Origin: Mya arenaria
Lineage: Eukaryota > Mollusca > Bivalvia > Myida > Myidae
Assembly (NCBI RefSeq): GCF_026914265.1
Contig: NC_069135.1
Coordinates: forward strand, 1,071,001 to 1,135,000
Direction: 5' to 3'
Length of the DNA: 64,000 nucleotides
The position numbers were made by a program, and so were the translations under genes. Positions within the stretch are counted from its first letter, which is position 1, and the number at the start of each line of letters is the position of its first letter. The notes beneath the pieces were generated by a model that saw nothing but the letters and a program-made list of their open reading frames with translations, made no database searches and was not told the DNA's origin. Below are positions 13,137 to 23,709 of this stretch, piece by piece.

Positions 13137-13216
13137 ATGAGAAGTCATCGACATTTGTGACCCTAAACCGAACAATGACCAATGAACACTTTCTTGAACC
13201 ATCAATATTTGGTTAC

Positions 13217-13222
13217 AATAAA
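13217..13222 (+). promoter_or_regulatory. Polyadenylation signal AATAAA, copy 2
   Basis: AATAAA 81 bases after the stop codon, at the position equivalent to that in copy 1. Confidence 0.6.
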
Positions 13223-13857
13223 TGCATGCTTAAAGCTTTAGTCTTATTAAAATACATTGATTGGTTATCCTTAAAGTTCTTCATTATTCTAATAAATAGC
13301 TGAACACATCTACTATCAACTTAAGCCAATCTGTAACATGTGCAAGAAGTCTAGTAAGCACAACAACGTAAAGGTTAATGTGAGTTTGTGTTACATCACA
13401 TGGTTCAACACACAATTAACGAGAGACAAACATACAGAAATGGCCACACTTCATAAATATCCCGTTCGTCCGATTCACTGCATATATTGTTTCTCTTCAG
13501 AAATTCATTTTTTTTTCATATAAACATTTTACCGTAAAGATACCCTCATTGAATTTATAGAATGCTGCTACTATTTGTCTTCAGTGCTACAGGACAAGAA
13601 CACTACTTAGAACGATACCTACATTTCCTCCAATGAAATGGCTTTTATTAAGAATGTCGCTTTTTGAGAAAAGTCCACCTTATACAACTCTAACGATACA
13701 CATTTCGTGTGTCAGAGTTTGCGTTGATAATGTGTCAATGAGGTTGTAATCTAGGTCAGTAAGATGACCTGAAGTAAAAACTTAATCATGAAGATACTAC
13801 TTTAAGTCATTATACTATTTAACAACCATCAAAATATAATCATAGTAGTATTGGGCT

Positions 13858-14475
13858 TTTCACCTTTGCGTGGTCATTGAAAAATTGAGTAAGAACTCAT
13901 CGAGTATTTCAACTTTTTCATAGACACATATGTATTATTCAGACAAACAGAAGAAACAGGGGGTGGGTGCGAGTACATTATTTGACCTGTGTGACATCAA
14001 GTGCTGACGTCATTTGCCTGTGTGCGGAGAGATGTAAATAAGCCGTTGTGTGAAGCAGACGTGATGAGAACACACTTAATAACATTGTGCTCACATACTG
14101 AAATGAACGGCAAAATCAGACGATGTAAAAACTAGAAATAATTGAAGACAGGAACTATTGCCGTCTTATTCCGACAACACGTGAGAAAAAGTTTGCTGTT
14201 TTTATTTCAAATAATGTTGCACGATATTATTTGACTATCATTGACAAATGACAAAACATATGTTTTATTGAGGATAAAGCCCTCAGGTAATTAGTATTCC
14301 CACTGGGGCAATTATCATCCAAACTCCATGTTCAGCAAAAGTATTATTAATTAACTAGAAAGATAACGATTTACTGTATATAATCGGCAGCAATGCAGCG
14401 GGTGCTTGAGTTTGTTTTATTTGTTGGTAAATAGAAGTATATCATTTGGTTACTAGCAATTCTATTAACTTACCT
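13858..14475. other. Copy-2-specific block of about 620 bp
   Basis: Copy 1 runs straight through (near 5785) from a segment ending TATTGGGC to TAAAATGGAAAGCG. In copy 2 about 620 bp of unrelated sequence separates the same flanks. No clear terminal repeat, target duplication or coding frame is seen, so this may be an insertion in copy 2 or a deletion in copy 1. Confidence 0.7.
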
Positions 14476-14549
14476 TAAAATGGAAAGCGGTATGGAAACA
14501 AGCTATTTCTTTCATAGTTATAAAGACACCAGGTGAAATATCGACATGC

Positions 14550-15050
14550 CTGTGGCCACTCTCTTCCGTACATCATGTAACACCATTTCTGTAGCATTGA
14601 GTGATTATAAACATAATTAATATCCTCAATCTCTATGTACATTTAAAGTCAATTATATGTTTACAATGTTATATGTTATGAATAAGGCATTTCTGGTTGA
14701 TTCATTCGGTATCTGAAGTCTTTTTTCCAGCTGAACCCGTTACTGCTAAAACCATGTGCATGCAAGCATCATACATACACGTTAACAGGGAATCTTATAA
14801 TACCAATGTTTAAAGTTACCATGTGAGTGACTCTCACAGGTCAGTGGCAGGTAGCGACTTACCCTTACGTGAACAACGCTTTGCAAGGCCTGAACCTCCG
14901 GGCGCCAAACGAGCTTCGCCGCCTAGTGCCTCTAGTGCGGACTGTATGGATTTGTTCATCATCCAGTGTCCCGCTGGAGCACTCTTCAATCAGGCAACAA
15001 CATCCTGCCTTGCACGAATTCCAAGCTTTACCCAAAACCGCACGAGAAAA
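14550..15050 (+). pseudogene. Decayed extra chitin-binding exons (relic in copy 2)
   Basis: Partner of 5845-6365. The exon-3-like part begins after a CTCACAG acceptor-like site near 14840. It keeps a VNNAL segment in one frame and an IIQCPAG...TTSC segment in another, so the module is frameshifted. The same damage style in both tandem copies shows that this relic was already decaying before the 8-9 kb unit was duplicated. Confidence 0.7.
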
Positions 15051-15059
15051 TAAACATTT

Positions 15060-16545
15060 GTACAATGTATATGAAAAGGAATAAGTCATACGTTTTGTAT
15101 ACATATACAACATAAACAATATTTCTTTATGCCCTTTCCTTTTGATAGATATACGTGTTTATTAGATGTTGACAAGATGCTTGAACTCTTTTTATAAGGG
15201 TTTCCCTTGTTAGGAAACCCCTTTTTTAGAATGCTATTTTAACGTGTTTATGGGTTTTGAAGCACAAGAAACGGTGTAATTTCGCTATTATTGGAAACAA
15301 TAAAGTCTTAATTTGATTCTTTAAGAAAACAATTTTTATACAGTTTTTTAAATCCACGTACACGATTTTTAATTTAAAAATTGTGTTATATTCCCCAATC
15401 GAACAATTTGACAGCATACAACTAATCAAAATGTTTTCCATTTATTCATGCTTTTAAGTTCAATCTTTGAACACAAACACGTGCATAACACTTCAGATGC
15501 GAGTTTCATCATACATTTGATCGTTATATTACATAAAAAGTTACTTTGTTTATAAACTCTGAAATATCATTTTCTAAAAAACGTTATCCTGCAGTAAACG
15601 ATAATCAAATGCAATTTTATTTCAAAAAAATCGGGACTCGAAACATGCGTTTTGTTATACCTTTTGTGCAAAAATATAGTTTCACATTATTCAAAACACT
15701 TTTGGAAAACGTTTTGTTGCCAAATCAATCTTTAAGAAGCTAGTACCAAAGTGTATGCAAAAGTGAGGTTTCGACATTATTCAAATTAAGTAGCAAAATG
15801 TCAATAAAGGTATCAGATGATACAAAAAGACCTAAAGAGTTAAGAAAAATCCAGTCGGAATACACCACGGGGACATTTTCTTAAAATTACATTTAAAAAT
15901 TCCCGAATATCATAATACATACATTGCAATAAACAAATACTAGGCTAAGATCGTTGTATTAAGTTGAATGTTTCATTATATTTTAAAGATGCATTGTTCC
16001 AACAAAGCTACCAAGGCCATAAGTTGCGAATGAGGACCGAAGTACAAGTAATGTTTTATCAGGTCCATAGGGCCTGTGATTCGCCCGGAAGAGCGTACCT
16101 TTGTATATGGTGATATGATCTTGATAAAAATAAGAAACACAAAGAGCTGAACTGCTGACATATAAAATGCTCCAATGATGTTATTCGTCCTTGAAACAAG
16201 ATAAAATCCGTTTAAATACAGATAAACAATGCAAAAATACACCATACATACGTTTACCAATGAGCAATAGGTAAACCCAAACTGATAAAGCTGTAAAATT
16301 AGAAATAGTTATTCACTGGAACGCCTTAACCTCCTAGTAAATATTTTTAAAACTTGAAATCAACAGGACACAACGTGAGGGCGTGAGGTTACCAACATGT
16401 ATTGAGAAATAGCCATTTTGTGCACCCTCATACTAAGACGCCTTATATGACGCATGTGTATGTCAGTTTTCTTGCAAATTATTTCCGCTGTCACTGTCCA
16501 CCAAAACACATAATTTGACGAAAAGTTATTTTCTAACATTGTCGC
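15060..16545. other. End of tandem copy 2 with a copy-specific insert
   Basis: About 15060-15570 and 16310-16545 match copy 1. The 740 bp between (about 15570-16310) has no match there; copy 1 has about 110 bp of unrelated DNA instead. The insert holds a minus-strand frame described separately. Confidence 0.65.
15976..16260 (-). CDS. Unassigned hydrophobic open frame, possible exon
   Basis: 94 codons on the minus strand. One hydrophobic stretch (around IIGAFYMSAVQLFVFLIF) is followed by a charged tail. The segment 16099-16194 is preceded on its strand by a pyrimidine-rich tract ending TTTCAAG and followed by AAG-GTACGC, so it could be an exon carrying one membrane helix. It reads somewhat like the last helices of major facilitator transporters, but I cannot name the family. 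It lies in DNA unique to tandem copy 2. It may equally be chance; no neighbouring exon was found. Confidence 0.25.
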   Translation of the reverse strand: MVNVCMVYFCIVYLYLNGFYLVSRTNNIIGAFYMSAVQLFVFLIFIKIISPYTKVRSSGRITGPMDLIKHYLYFGPHSQLMALVALLEQCIFKI

Positions 16546-16673
16546 TTATAAATACAAAAACATACTCAAATCGCGAATTCCATCGAGAACGATCCGCACA
16601 ACCAATCAGTAACAGCACGTTGATCACGTGCTTTTTGTCGAGGGTTTTTCGTTATAATTTTTATCTTTTTATT

Positions 16674-16675
<2 letters not shown>

Positions 16676-16738
<63 letters not shown>
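16676..16738. repeat. (TA)n microsatellite
   Basis: About 31 TA units. It borders the inverted ATTAAGG cluster that begins at 16747. Confidence 0.95.
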
Positions 16739-16740
<2 letters not shown>

Positions 16741-16746
16741 ACTTAG

Positions 16747-17125
16747 GGCATTAAGGTGACCGTATATTTTTTACGGCATTAAGGAGACAATTTGTATATT
16801 TTTTGTTTTATACTTTATTTTGCTTTTTTGTTGATAATTTAGTATTGAAATGATCATTTATTATGAGTACAAAATTTAGGTTTCTTAAATTAATTAACAA
16901 AAAATATACGTAATTTGCGGTCTCCTTAATAATTTGTAAGTATGTTGCAGGTTTTAAGGGGACAGGTATATATGTAGAAGGGTTTATGGAGACCAGTGTA
17001 TATATAATATTATTTTTGAGGCATTAAGGGGACCATCCATATTTTATGGCATTAGGGGGACAAATTATATATATTTAACTTTTGACAGTATAGGCTCCCG
17101 TAACCTTAAGAGACAACTTGGTAAT
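16747..17125. repeat. Cluster of ATTAAGG-GACC motifs, left
   Basis: The motif (GGC)ATTAAGG(T/A/G)GAC(C/A) and close variants recur about eight times in 380 bp, mostly in one orientation. Examples are near 16748, 16775, 17022 and 17050, with an inverted one near 16919. A second cluster in opposite orientation lies at 38690-38965, also beside a (TA)n run. The two may be subterminal repeats of one very large element or two members of a dispersed family. Confidence 0.7.
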
Positions 17126-17303
17126 AGTATTTTTTATAATTGTGTATAATAAATCCACAAACAATGATCAGTCGAAACGGGAGGACTGCAAATTTCATAG
17201 GATATTCATCGGAAATCTTTTACAGACCATCTCATTCATTAAATGCAAGTCAGATTCAGTCACTTGGTCTCTGTACCGTTTGATAAACAAAATATATAAT
17301 GAC

Positions 17304-17527
17304 CAGGGGCGGATCCAGGAATTCTCGTTAGAAGGGGGCGTTACTTAGGGGCGTTTGCAGGAGGATTGAGGGTTACTCAATCAAGTAATTTTTAACAATT
17401 TGTAGTCGGAAATGATGCATTATGTGTATATTTTATTATTTTCTTCTCATATATTGACACAAAAAGTAAACTTGGACGATTTTAGAGGGAGCGCACGCCA
17501 ACTGCACCCCTTCTCAATCCGCTAGTG
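17304..17527. mobile_element. Short hAT-like non-autonomous element
   Basis: Starts CAGGGGCGGATCCAGG and ends with the complement of CACTAGCGGATTGAG. These ends are imperfect inverted repeats of the CAGGG type used by hAT elements. The flanking 8-mers are only loosely alike. 224 bp, no coding. Confidence 0.5.
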
Positions 17528-17950
17528 AATGGTGACTTAATATTTGATATATTATGGTTAAATAGAACTTTCAGTTGAATTATATAGAAACTGTAAATGC
17601 TAAATACAAGTTCTGTGCTTGTAAAAACAATAAAAGTTTCGTCTGCACACGAATGTGTCTGTTAACGTTTGAACAGTTATATAGCTCATGATTAAAGAAC
17701 ATTGTTCATTGGGTTCATTGTGACCCATGGAAGTTTTTTTATTAAATTCCAACTTCCCCTTAAATTTTACTTGCCTAAAAGTTTAACCTAAGTCAATCAG
17801 GGGCCATAACTTGTATTAAGGATATGGAGTTATGTAACCTCATTGGCTTATGGTCCTGAACAATTGTGTGAAGTATTAAGTCAATTTAATGAAGGGTATA
17901 GAACGCCTTAACCAATAGGCTACTGAGACGGTTTTAATGCATGTACTCAA
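17528..17950. other. Non-coding DNA between two small elements
   Basis: No gene, repeat or strong signal recognised. Confidence 0.5.
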
Positions 17951-17952
17951 TT

Positions 17953-18240
17953 GCAGATTCAGGGGGCGGGTTGGGGGTGGGGGGAATCGGTCCCAGCGCG
18001 CGCGCCGTCCCCCACGCCTTTGAATCGTCCGTTTATAATATGTTCTCAGTCAATATCGGGAAAAATACAATATTAAGATAAAAATGCACTATTTCGGACT
18101 ATAAATTGGGGGAGTCTAACCCCCACCCCGGTCCAACATTTCAAGCCATTCAATTTCTGTTCTGAGGGAGGGACGGATGTGGAAAGATTAAGCCCATGAG
18201 TTTCACGTACCCCTTCTTAAGTCAATTCCAGAATCTGCCA
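17953..18240. mobile_element. Second short element with GCAGATTC ends
   Basis: Left end GCAGATTCAGGGGGCGG and right end complementary to GTGGCAGATTCTGG form imperfect inverted repeats. The interior has a GC-rich block (CAGCGCGCGCGCCG). No coding. Probably an old hAT-like non-autonomous copy. Confidence 0.4.
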
Positions 18241-18243
18241 CTG

Positions 18244-19064
18244 ATATCTGTAATCAGATTTGTTAATTCATAATGTTATTGTTCCTTTAAACAGTTTAAA
18301 CCTTTTATGTCATCAACATAAACAGACGCATGTTCAGTAAAAAAAATACTCTGTATACAACGTTCTCGTACTCCAGAGCGATGATGCTATGCATTATATT
18401 TATCACCATCTGACTGACTGAGTAACTGCCAAAACTTTTCCGTTAAAGAGACTCTCTCATGTTTTGGCACCAAACATATTTTTTCTCGTAATGCATCTGA
18501 AAACACTTATATGTATATTTATTTTACTCCTTGGTACTGAAATTGCAGAAATAATAGTAACCAGGTTGATTTTCTTACTTCAATTGCATTTTTAAAAAAC
18601 GATTGAAGTATTAAAAATTAATCTTGTTCAAGTTGGGAGCAAGCACATAGGGGTGCAGATAACACATAGAATAAAAAACGGATCGCTTATCCACTCGCCC
18701 ACAGGGACTCATACTAAGGTGTTGAACATTTTAACCTTAATGGAAGTTATTGGTTTATCACGTGATTATGTCAATCAACTGATTGTGCAACAGCCTTTTG
18801 TTGAATCGGGTTAGTAACGCATTTCCAAATATTGGACTTCAAAGACTATATGTTAGCACATATCAATATTTATTGAAGGGTTTCAGCCATCAATAGCTTA
18901 GCTTTAACACTTCGTTTGATACGCCATACTTTATTTCGTAATAACAATCTATAAAATCCAAGTAAAAGATGCATTTTTAAAACCCTTAACGCTTCATAAT
19001 CATATCCTCTTTAGCGGCTGAGGAAGCCGGTCCAAACCATTCACATACTTTCCGAGTTTCTTAA
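18244..19064. other. Non-coding flank of the mariner
   Basis: AT-rich DNA with no recognised gene or repeat. Confidence 0.5.
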
Positions 19065-19282
19065 TACGAGGGTATAGCCAGAAGTTCGTGAAATTCCTTA
19101 ATACAATCAACACATTTTAATATTTTTCAACGAACGTCAGCTCGCTATAAAATCTATTTCAGCTGTAAATGACATAGAAAACTTCAAACTGATACATAAA
19201 ATATAAAGGAAACTACAGCTTTTTCATTAACATGAGATCAGTATAGCCCGCGCAGTTCAAACGTCAGAATCTGACGTCAACG

Positions 19283-20546
19283 TCATAACTTATCAAAGTA
19301 AGAGCCGTTCGCCGCAATACAACGTCGAAGTCTCGCTACCCACTGCCGCTAAATGTCACTGAACCACTCTGACTTGTAAAAATACAGGCGTGTCTGAGCT
19401 TCACTCTGTAGTGCCTGAAAGTCATTGAAGCGTTTACCTTTAGTTCACATTTAAGTTTCGGAAATAAGGCAAAATCGCATGGTGGTAGGTCTGGCGAATA
19501 AAGGGGGTGGGAAAGGATCTCCGCTTCAAGCTGGATTGTCGCGGTAGTCGGTGCCTCCTCCGATCTATGTGCTGATGCATTTTCCTGGTGAAGAATCCAC
19601 CCATCATGCAACGCCAGTGGTCTCTTAAATGCCATCGCCCTCTACAAGTCACGCCTCAAAACCTTAAATGGAGAACATAACTGAGGCTTATAACATTTGT
19701 CGCGTTTTGCGTACTTCATCAAATATAATTAAAACTAACACTTATTCAATCCCATATTTTTAATCATACACTTTTTAAAACATTGTTTTATGCAGATTTT
19801 ATCAAGTCCTAAATATTGATAAAAATGAATTTTGTTATATATTACTTTACCTTTTAGTAGGAAGCACCCGTCACAGATTGGCTCTGCGGAACTGCATGGA
19901 GTAGGATAACACCGTGCACATCAAAGAAGAAAATGATCATATACTTTCCTATCGAGCAGGATGGTCGTGCCTTCTTCGGAGGCGGGGAACTGGTAGTCTT
20001 CCATTGACTGCTTTGCTGTTTTGTCTTAGGGTCGAAATAAAACAGTCAGGTTTCATCGCAAGTGACTATCTTCTCAAGAAAACGGTTTCCTTCCTTTTAG
20101 TACCGAGCTAAGGATCGGCGTGATTCCCGTACTCTTTTGCTCATCTCATCTTCTGTCAGCAGCCGTGGAACCCAACGCGCACTCACTCGACTCATTTTCA
20201 AACTGTCTTTCATTATCCTCCGTACCGACCCATAACTCATGTCCAACATCTTGCATATTTCATAAAGAGTGACTCGACGATCAGCGTCAACGATGTTTTT
20301 TACGGCCTCGACGTCACACACTGTAGTTTGTGAAACCGGTCGCCCAGACCTCACGTCGTCACAAATGCTTTCCCGCCCCTCACTGAACCGCTTGTGCCAC
20401 TTGTAAACGAGCATTCGCTTCACTTGAGTTTCACTCGATGCTTCATTCATCAGTTCAAGTGTTTGCGATGGAGTTTTCCCTAGGTTTACACAGAACTGTA
20501 TCACTGCCCGTTTTATCAATCTGTCTTCTGGCGTCATTTTAAACAA
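19283..20546 (-). pseudogene. Mariner transposase, inactive copy
   Basis: The first 149 codons are open and hold the paired helix-turn-helix DNA-binding part, ending with the WVPRLL motif that marks the linker before the catalytic core. Reading on after a TAA near 20097 gives the first catalytic aspartate in CDETW and the FFDVHG segment. A 188-bp AT-rich insert follows (19663-19850). After it comes HQENASAH, where the usual second aspartate is a glutamate, then YSPDLPPCD with the third aspartate, and the C-terminal SEWFSDI...RRCIAANGSYF. In-frame stops lie near 20097, 19854, 19640 and 19346, with one frame change near 19437. About 358 residues without the insert, the usual family length. No active product is possible. 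Confidence 0.88.
19663..19850 (-). other. Intron-like insert within the mariner transposase
   Basis: On the coding strand the insert starts AAG-GTAAAGTAAT and ends ATTTAAG-GTTTTG. Removing it joins an AAG codon to GTT TTG AGG CGT GAC and continues the transposase in frame. The boundaries fit a GT-AG intron, although the pyrimidine tract is weak. The repeated AAGGT at both edges also allows insertion of a short element with a 5-bp duplication. Confidence 0.5.
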
Positions 20547-20921
20547 ACTTTAACTATTCCGTTCAAGCTAAAATGTTTCCTTTGAAATAAACAAACAAAC
20601 GCACTGACTTAAAACTTCACTTCATCACACGTTATTAACGTCACGTCAAATGTGCAAACCTTCGCGCCGTTTTATTGGTTTCAATGTGAGTGGTCAACAA
20701 AACAAGATATTGTCATGGGTTATTTTAGCAACTGCGGAGGAATGCGCGACCACCTGTTTCCATAGTGATCACTACGTTGTCGTTATAACATGCTTTACGA
20801 TGAATCTCGCATTCTTAATTTCAAATTACCTGATTATTATTGTATGAAAGTTTAAAAGATATGCTGCATATTGTTTTCATTTTATCAAGCTTTTCCACGA
20901 ACTTCTGGCTATGCCCTTGTA

Positions 20922-21278
20922 TATAAATCTCTTATAAATTTGCTAAATAAAATTCAACATGGGTAAACAATTATAAAAAAATAACGTATTTTATGTATTG
21001 TAACATATTTATAAAAAATAGTCACTTGAATCAAATGAACATTTTCAATGTACTTTCTTTCTCGCGGAAAGTGGACATTTCATCTTACTCCAACAAGTGT
21101 GGGGTATGGTTGATTCTCTTCGTGACTGAAATCAACTTTTTTAAACACTTGGTGCATTTCAAATGTAGTCCATATAAACATCCCCTTCAGATTCTTTGAC
21201 GATTGCATTTCCATGGGAGATCACTGCGTAGGATAAACATACAAGTGTTGTTTAGCCACACTGTGGTTTCAATTATGT
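20922..21278. other. Non-coding DNA after the mariner
   Basis: Nothing recognised. Confidence 0.5.
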
Positions 21279-21529
21279 CAGGGGCGTAGCTACCCCTCTA
21301 TTCATGAGGATTCATAAATGTGCTGGTGGTTCGGGGCAAACTTGAAAATTTTGAAAACCATGGTGCAATCTAGTGCATTCTGGGCGTTCCGATGTGCATT
21401 ATTTAGTACTGGAAAATAACCAGTTTTAGATTCATGTAGTCAAGTTCGCATACTGCAACTTTGGTTGATTTTTTTGTCAGAATCATGTGGATTCAGCCGC
21501 GTATTCACGTATAGGCGGCTACACGCCTG
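21279..21529. mobile_element. Short hAT-like element with CAGGGGCGTAGC end
   Basis: Left end CAGGGGCGTAGCTACC and right end complementary to CAGGCGTGTAGCCGCC. The flanks share a TATGT string but no clean 8-bp duplication. 251 bp, no coding. Confidence 0.5.
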
Positions 21530-21862
21530 TATGTTGTGCATATGAATGTATAATTTGGTTTAAATGATGCATCCTTAATATAACACCTCCTTGCTGCTAC
21601 ACCAATAGAAACTTCATGGGATGTTAATAGTAAAAGAACTAGCACTGACGTTCCCATTTTTGTCTGGGTCATTTAAATAATAGAAAACAATTTACAAGAT
21701 AAAAATATTTGTTTTGACTTCTTTAATGAATTATATAAAAAACATTGTACAAAGATATCATGACACTTTTAAACAATAAGTATGGTTGTTAATTAAACAG
21801 TATGCTAGCTTTAAAGATTTAGGCAAACCATTGGAATTTTACAGCGGTCTTAAAAGGTGTAT

Positions 21863-21915
21863 TTAAAGCTGCAATCTCACCGATTGATCGTTTTGACTAC
21901 CGGTACTCTTTTATT
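21863..21915. mobile_element. Fragment of the TTAA small-element family
   Basis: TTAAAGCTGCAATCTCACC resembles the end of the element at 8759-9056. No matching right end was found, so this is a decayed or truncated copy. Confidence 0.45.
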
Positions 21916-21919
21916 GTTT

Positions 21920-22340
21920 GCTATTCTAAATAATTTTTATGTGCAGAAACCTTAATCCTATTGACACAAAAGTAATCCAATAGTATGTCTTCACAAACCA
22001 TTCTACAACAATATTTTGTCAATTTAACTCAAAGATTGATTATTGTTTTTTTGTCAGACAAACACAGAGATGGCCCTATATCGCTCACCTGATTTGAGAA
22101 AGGATTCTAACTTAGTTATTGTTTGGACACTAACTGGACACTTTTGGTCTGACTTTATAATGCTGCTGGTGAAAATATTAAAAGTCCCTAAATAATGGGC
22201 TTACAAAAACATGAAATAAAATGTATTTGTTTAAAAATTACAAAGGGCCATAACTCTTACAATATTTAAGTTTGTATTGAGCAGAATAAAAGGCTTTGCC
22301 TAAAATACAAACTTAAAACTATATTTACAAGTAAAACAAA
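21920..22340. other. Non-coding DNA
   Basis: AT-rich, no gene or repeat recognised beyond short simple tracts. Confidence 0.5.
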
Positions 22341-22761
22341 ACAAGAGCACCGCGAAACGGAGCATTATACGCCCGAAGAAGATTCGGCTCGAGGTCCTTT
22401 TAATGTAGTGATGATTTGTATAAAGTTATTTGAAAATCGCTTTATTAGTTACCAAGTTATGGCCCGGACACGGAATTGCTAACGGACGAGTAACAAAGAT
22501 GTGGCCCGGACACAGAATTGCTAACGCCCCCCCCCCCCCATGGTAATTCTAGTCTTCGAGGTATGGACCTGGAAATTGCGCGCGACACATCCTTTTAATG
22601 TAGTAATGATTTGTATAAAGTTATTTGAAAATTGCTTTATTAGTTACCAAGTTATGGCCCGGACACGGAATTGCTAACGGACGGACAGACGGACGGACAG
22701 ACAGATAGACGGACAGACGATGGAGGCCATAACATAATACGACCCTTCGGGCGTATAAAAA
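22341..22761. repeat. Interspersed repeat with inverted TTATACGCCCGAAG ends
   Basis: TTATACGCCCGAAG at 22365-22378 is exactly inverted at 22745-22758. Inside, a block of about 92 bp (22397-22488) recurs at 22589-22684, ending in a GGACGGACAGAC-type simple repeat. A 14-base C run lies between the two. This looks like a non-autonomous interspersed repeat with internal duplication. Family not named. Confidence 0.7.
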
Positions 22762-22764
22762 TCT

Positions 22765-23285
22765 ACAAATATGTTTTTTGTATCTGGTTTTTGAGAGAGA
22801 ATGATCGGAAGAAAACATCACACATTAACAATCATATTAAAAAATAATTTAGTTTTTTTTTTTTAAATTATATTCTATTTCAAAAACACTGCAAAAGACA
22901 AGACACTTACGTTTCAATTTCTTGATTTAATACATTGATGATTATCAATTCTTATGAAGCGAGATGGGTCTTACACTCTGACCAGTGCAACGTGCATGTT
23001 CTTAGTTGCTCAGTTATTACCTTTCTTAAAATTCTCCTCTTGATCTGAGCCACGCCAAAATGATGGGAGATGCTTTTGTTGTATTATCCATCGGAATGTA
23101 TAGCACCTCTGTGTTTCTGTTTGTCTCCTGAAATAGTAAAAGTTTATTAATAATAATCACAATAATAATTATCAGTGACTTTTACTGAAATTATTTTCAC
23201 CGATTGTGCCTTGCACATTGGGGAACAAAGTTGACTTCTGAGGAGAAGATTTTTCCATATAGACATATAACAAAAAGTAGCTCCG
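22765..23285. other. Non-coding DNA
   Basis: No gene or clear repeat recognised. Confidence 0.5.
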
Positions 23286-23289
23286 CACC

Positions 23290-23510
23290 CTGGAGCAATG
23301 ATTTTTATGAATCAATATCCGGTGAAGAAAATTCATACAGGGTATTGAAACATTTGTTTTGCTTCAAATGAAGACTTTTAAAAAAGATAACTTAACTAGC
23401 TCTTCATCATATTAAATAAAAATTAGCAGTCTATGCCGCACACGGAGCCCCGCATTTGATCTTTTACCATAGTTTGATTGAGAGTTAAGTTTCACATCGA
23501 CAAGTCTTTA
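23290..23510. mobile_element. Half copy of the foldback family found at 52 kb
   Basis: This stretch resembles one arm of the foldback element at 51998-52480. They share the order TTTGCTTC-AAT, AAAGATAACTT, CAGTCTATGCCGC, GAGCCCCGC and TTTGATTGAGAGTTAAGTTTC. The other arm is missing here. Confidence 0.6.
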
Positions 23511-23518
23511 CAGGTCTA

Positions 23519-23700
23519 TTAAAGCTGCACTCTCACAGATTGAACGTTTTGAAAAAGGTTATAATTTTTATCTTGGAATGAACCAATGTATGCAAAATGC
23601 ATGGAAACCTGTGATATAAGACGGCTGACAAAAAATGTCTTTGAATTCCCGTCAAACATGTCCGAACCAAATTCAAACTTTGGATAATCACTGTGATTCA
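23519..23700. mobile_element. Truncated TTAA small element
   Basis: Begins TTAAAGCTGCACTCTCACAG, the same as the end of the 8759-9056 element, and continues with related sequence through GACGGCTGACAAAAA. No right inverted end is visible. Confidence 0.6.
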
Positions 23701-23709
23701 CGATGAAAT

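Larger units (their letters stand above)
7690..16545. repeat. Tandem segmental duplication, copy 2
   Basis: Second copy of the unit at 1-7535. It differs by extra DNA at 8759-9056 (a small TTAA element), at about 13858-14475 and at about 15570-16310. The offset to copy 1 therefore grows from about 8.04 kb at the gene start to about 9.17 kb at the end. Homology stops near 16545, just before a (TA)n run. Confidence 0.88.
19067..20919 (-). mobile_element. Full-length but broken mariner-type DNA transposon
   Basis: Ends are inverted repeats of about 28 bp built around CATAGCCAGAAGTTCGTG (one or two mismatches). A TA dinucleotide flanks each side (19065-19066 and 20920-20921), as expected for Tc1/mariner targets. 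The single transposase gene lies on the minus strand. At 1853 bp it is longer than the usual 1.3 kb, partly because of a 188-bp insert inside the gene and long untranslated flanks. Confidence 0.9.

Noticed and set aside
15976-16260. Monocarboxylate-type transporter gene
   Set aside because: Only one helix resembles the family; naming it would go beyond the sequence, so it is listed as unassigned.
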